Source: Pseudomonas sp.
GTDB lineage: Bacteria; Pseudomonadota; Gammaproteobacteria; Pseudomonadales; Pseudomonadaceae
Assembly: GCA_030654635.1 (NCBI GenBank)
Contig: JAURXE010000762.1
Location: 1-7,770 of the forward strand
Direction of reading: 5' to 3'
Length of the DNA stretch: 7,770 nt
Shown here piece by piece: positions 6,309-7,770 of the stretch. Within the stretch, counting starts at the first letter, position 1. Each line of letters starts with the position of its first letter. The notes beneath the pieces were generated by a model that made no database searches, was not told the origin of the DNA, and saw nothing but the letters and a program-made list of their open reading frames with translations. Both the position numbers and the translations under genes were made by a program.

Positions 6309-7310
6309 ATGCAGATTTCGGTAAATGAGTTCCTGACCCCCCGTCACATTGATGTGCAGGTGGTGAGTCCTACCCGCGCTAAAATCACACTCGAGCCTCT
6401 CGAGCGTGGTTTTGGCCACACGTTGGGCAATGCGTTGCGTCGCATCTTGTTGTCCTCTATGCCAGGCTGCGCGGTAGTCGAGGTCGAGATTGACGGTGTA
6501 CTTCATGAGTACAGCGCCATCGAAGGTGTGCAGGAGGATGTAATTGAAATCCTGCTCAACCTTAAAGGTTTGGCTATCAAGCTGCACGGCCGTGACGAAG
6601 TTACGCTGAACCTGGTTAAGAAAGGTTCGGGTGTGGTTACCGCTGCCGATATTCAGCTGGATCACGATGTCGAGATCGTTAACCCCGATCACGTCATTGC
6701 TAACCTAGCTTCCAACGGCGCGTTGAGCATGAAGCTCACCGTTGCCCGCGGACGTGGCTATGAGCCGGCTGACTCACGTCAGAGCGATGAAGATGAAAGC
6801 CGCAGCATTGGTCGCTTGCAGCTTGACGCTTCGTTTAGCCCGGTTCGTCGCCTCGCGTACGTTGTAGAAAACGCCCGCGTTGAGCAGCGCACTAACCTGG
6901 ACAAGCTGGTCATTGACCTGGAAACCAACGGTACTCTCGATCCTGAAGAGGCTATTCGTCGTGCTGCAACCATTCTGCAACAGCAGTTGGCTGCGTTCGT
7001 CGATCTCAAAGGTGATAGTGAGCCTGTGGTAATCGAGCAGGAAGACGAGATCGATCCGATCCTGTTGCGCCCGGTTGATGATCTTGAGCTGACCGTTCGT
7101 TCGGCCAACTGCCTTAAGGCGGAAAACATCTACTACATCGGCGACCTGATTCAGCGCACCGAAGTAGAGCTGTTGAAGACTCCGAACCTAGGTAAGAAGT
7201 CCCTGACTGAGATCAAGGACGTTCTGGCCTCACGTGGTCTGTCCCTCGGTATGCGCCTCGACAACTGGCCGCCGGCAAGCCTTAAGAAAGACGAGAAGGC
7301 CACGGCCTGA
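6309..7310 (+). CDS. rpoA: DNA-directed RNA polymerase subunit alpha
   Basis: Alpha dimerises to start assembly of core RNA polymerase, and its C-terminal domain contacts UP-element DNA and activators. The product has 333 residues, the Pseudomonas length. The N-terminal domain (about 1-232) includes [20 protein letters not shown] (28-47), the conserved dimer and beta-contact motif. An acidic linker (about 233-247) leads to the C-terminal domain, where [11 protein letters not shown] begins at R264, equivalent to the DNA-contacting R265 of E. coli, with N267 and C268. The second DNA-contact helix has NLGKKSLTE (G295, K297, S298, E301). All key residues are present. The ribosome binding site is modest (AGGTG, 6299-6303). 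The gene lies 21 bases after rpsD. Confidence 0.99.
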   Translation: MQISVNEFLTPRHIDVQVVSPTRAKITLEPLERGFGHTLGNALRRILLSSMPGCAVVEVEIDGVLHEYSAIEGVQEDVIEILLNLKGLAIKLHGRDEVTLNLVKKGSGVVTAADIQLDHDVEIVNPDHVIANLASNGALSMKLTVARGRGYEPADSRQSDEDESRSIGRLQLDASFSPVRRLAYVVENARVEQRTNLDKLVIDLETNGTLDPEEAIRRAATILQQQLAAFVDLKGDSEPVVIEQEDEIDPILLRPVDDLELTVRSANCLKAENIYYIGDLIQRTEVELLKTPNLGKKSLTEIKDVLASRGLSLGMRLDNWPPASLKKDEKATA

Positions 7311-7321
7311 TCGTCGTAATC

Positions 7322-7339
7322 ACTGAACGAGAGTTCGGT
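7322..7339 (+). other. GNRA-loop hairpin just before the rplQ ribosome binding site
   Basis: ACTGAAC (7322-7328) and GTTCGGT (7333-7339) form seven pairs, one of them T-G, closed by a GAGA loop. The stem ends directly at the AAGGA Shine-Dalgarno (7340-7344) and fills much of the 42-base rpoA-rplQ gap. It could position or slow initiation, or mark a processing site between rpoA and rplQ. That is inference. Confidence 0.4.
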
Positions 7340-7352
7340 AAGGAATTTAACC

Positions 7353-7739
7353 ATGCGTCATCGTAAGAGTGGTCGTCACCTCAACCGCACCAGCGCGCAC
7401 CGTAAGGCCATGTTTCAGAACATGGCAGTGTCGCTGTTTGAGCACGAGCTGATCAAAACTACCCTGCCTAAGGCCAAGGAACTGCGTCGCGTCGCTGAGC
7501 CGCTGATCACCTTGGCTAAAATTGATAGCGTTGCTAACCGTCGTCTGGCCTTCGATCGTACTCGTTCGAAAGCTATGGTTGGTAAGCTGTTCAATGACCT
7601 GGGCAAGCACTACGCCACCCGTCAGGGCGGCTACCTGCGTATCCTCAAGTGCGGTTTCCGCGCTGGCGACAACGCGCCTATGGCGTATGTCGAGTTGGTT
7701 GATCGTTCTGCCGGTGCTGTAGCTGTAACTGCCGAGTAA
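7353..7739 (+). CDS. rplQ: 50S ribosomal protein L17
   Basis: L17 binds 23S rRNA near the polypeptide exit tunnel opening on the large subunit. The product is 128 residues and starts with the family signature [20 protein letters not shown], followed by [20 protein letters not shown] and [13 protein letters not shown]. The C-terminal [20 protein letters not shown] is also conserved; the end is AVAVTAE. The start at 7353 is supported by AAGGA at 7340-7344, eight bases upstream. It is the last gene of the alpha operon, 42 bases after rpoA, which is the widest gap inside that operon. Confidence 0.98.
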   Translation: MRHRKSGRHLNRTSAHRKAMFQNMAVSLFEHELIKTTLPKAKELRRVAEPLITLAKIDSVANRRLAFDRTRSKAMVGKLFNDLGKHYATRQGGYLRILKCGFRAGDNAPMAYVELVDRSAGAVAVTAE

Positions 7740-7754
7740 GACGTCAAGCTTCAC

Positions 7755-7770
7755 AAAAAACCGGACCTAG
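7755..7770 (+). terminator. probable 5' half of the terminator after rplQ, cut by the window edge
   Basis: A run of six A (7755-7760) followed by CCGGACCTAG starts 15 bases after the rplQ stop and ends at the window edge. This is the usual look of the left arm of a bidirectional terminator, whose right arm would read roughly GTCCGG and a T run. The right arm is not in the window, so the call is a prediction. Confidence 0.4.

Noticed and set aside
1..7770. A novel accessory system, mobile element, CRISPR array or horizontally acquired gene
   Set aside because: Every coding region is a standard member of the conserved spc-alpha cluster in the canonical order, with uniform codon use and no insertion.

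Overview
The window is the distal part of the spc operon followed by the complete alpha operon of a gammaproteobacterium. All genes are on the plus strand and follow the canonical order: rplE (3' part), rpsN, rpsH, rplF, rplR, rpsE, rpmD, rplO, secY, rpmJ, then rpsM, rpsK, rpsD, rpoA, rplQ. Protein details point to Pseudomonas or a close relative: a 333-residue RpoA ending [11 protein letters not shown], a 442-residue SecY ending GYGSGMLR, a 101-residue S14 and a 206-residue S4. The genus call rests on remembered family sequences, not on a search.

Layout. Positions 1-642 hold the end of rplE and rpsN. Positions 643-842 are a 200-base non-coding gap with a hairpin just after rpsN, a strong intrinsic terminator (701-734), a sigma-70-type promoter (722-750) and a structured leader in front of rpsH. 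Positions 843-4742 are a tightly packed run from rpsH to rpmJ, with gaps of 0-28 bases. Positions 4743-4874 are a second non-coding junction with a terminator-like hairpin, a promoter and a short leader before rpsM. Positions 4875-7739 are the alpha operon. Positions 7740-7770 look like the first half of the terminator after rplQ. No gene-free stretch exceeds 300 bases.

How the genes work together. L5, L6, L15, L17, L18, L30 and L36 are large-subunit proteins. S4, S5, S8, S11, S13 and S14 are small-subunit proteins. SecY is the core of the protein-export channel and RpoA is the alpha subunit of RNA polymerase, so synthesis of ribosomes, export channel and transcription machinery is tied together. 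The two junctions have the same design: a hairpin whose 3' edge overlaps a TTGATT -35 box, a 17-base spacer, a -10 box and a GC-rich discriminator. I infer three transcription units (up to rpsN, rpsH-rpmJ, rpsM-rplQ), probably with partial read-through.

The coding content is ordinary, and I find no mobile element, CRISPR array, defence system or unknown gene. What deserves a second look is regulatory: the split of the spc operon before rpsH, and the leaders before rpsH, rpsM and rplQ.
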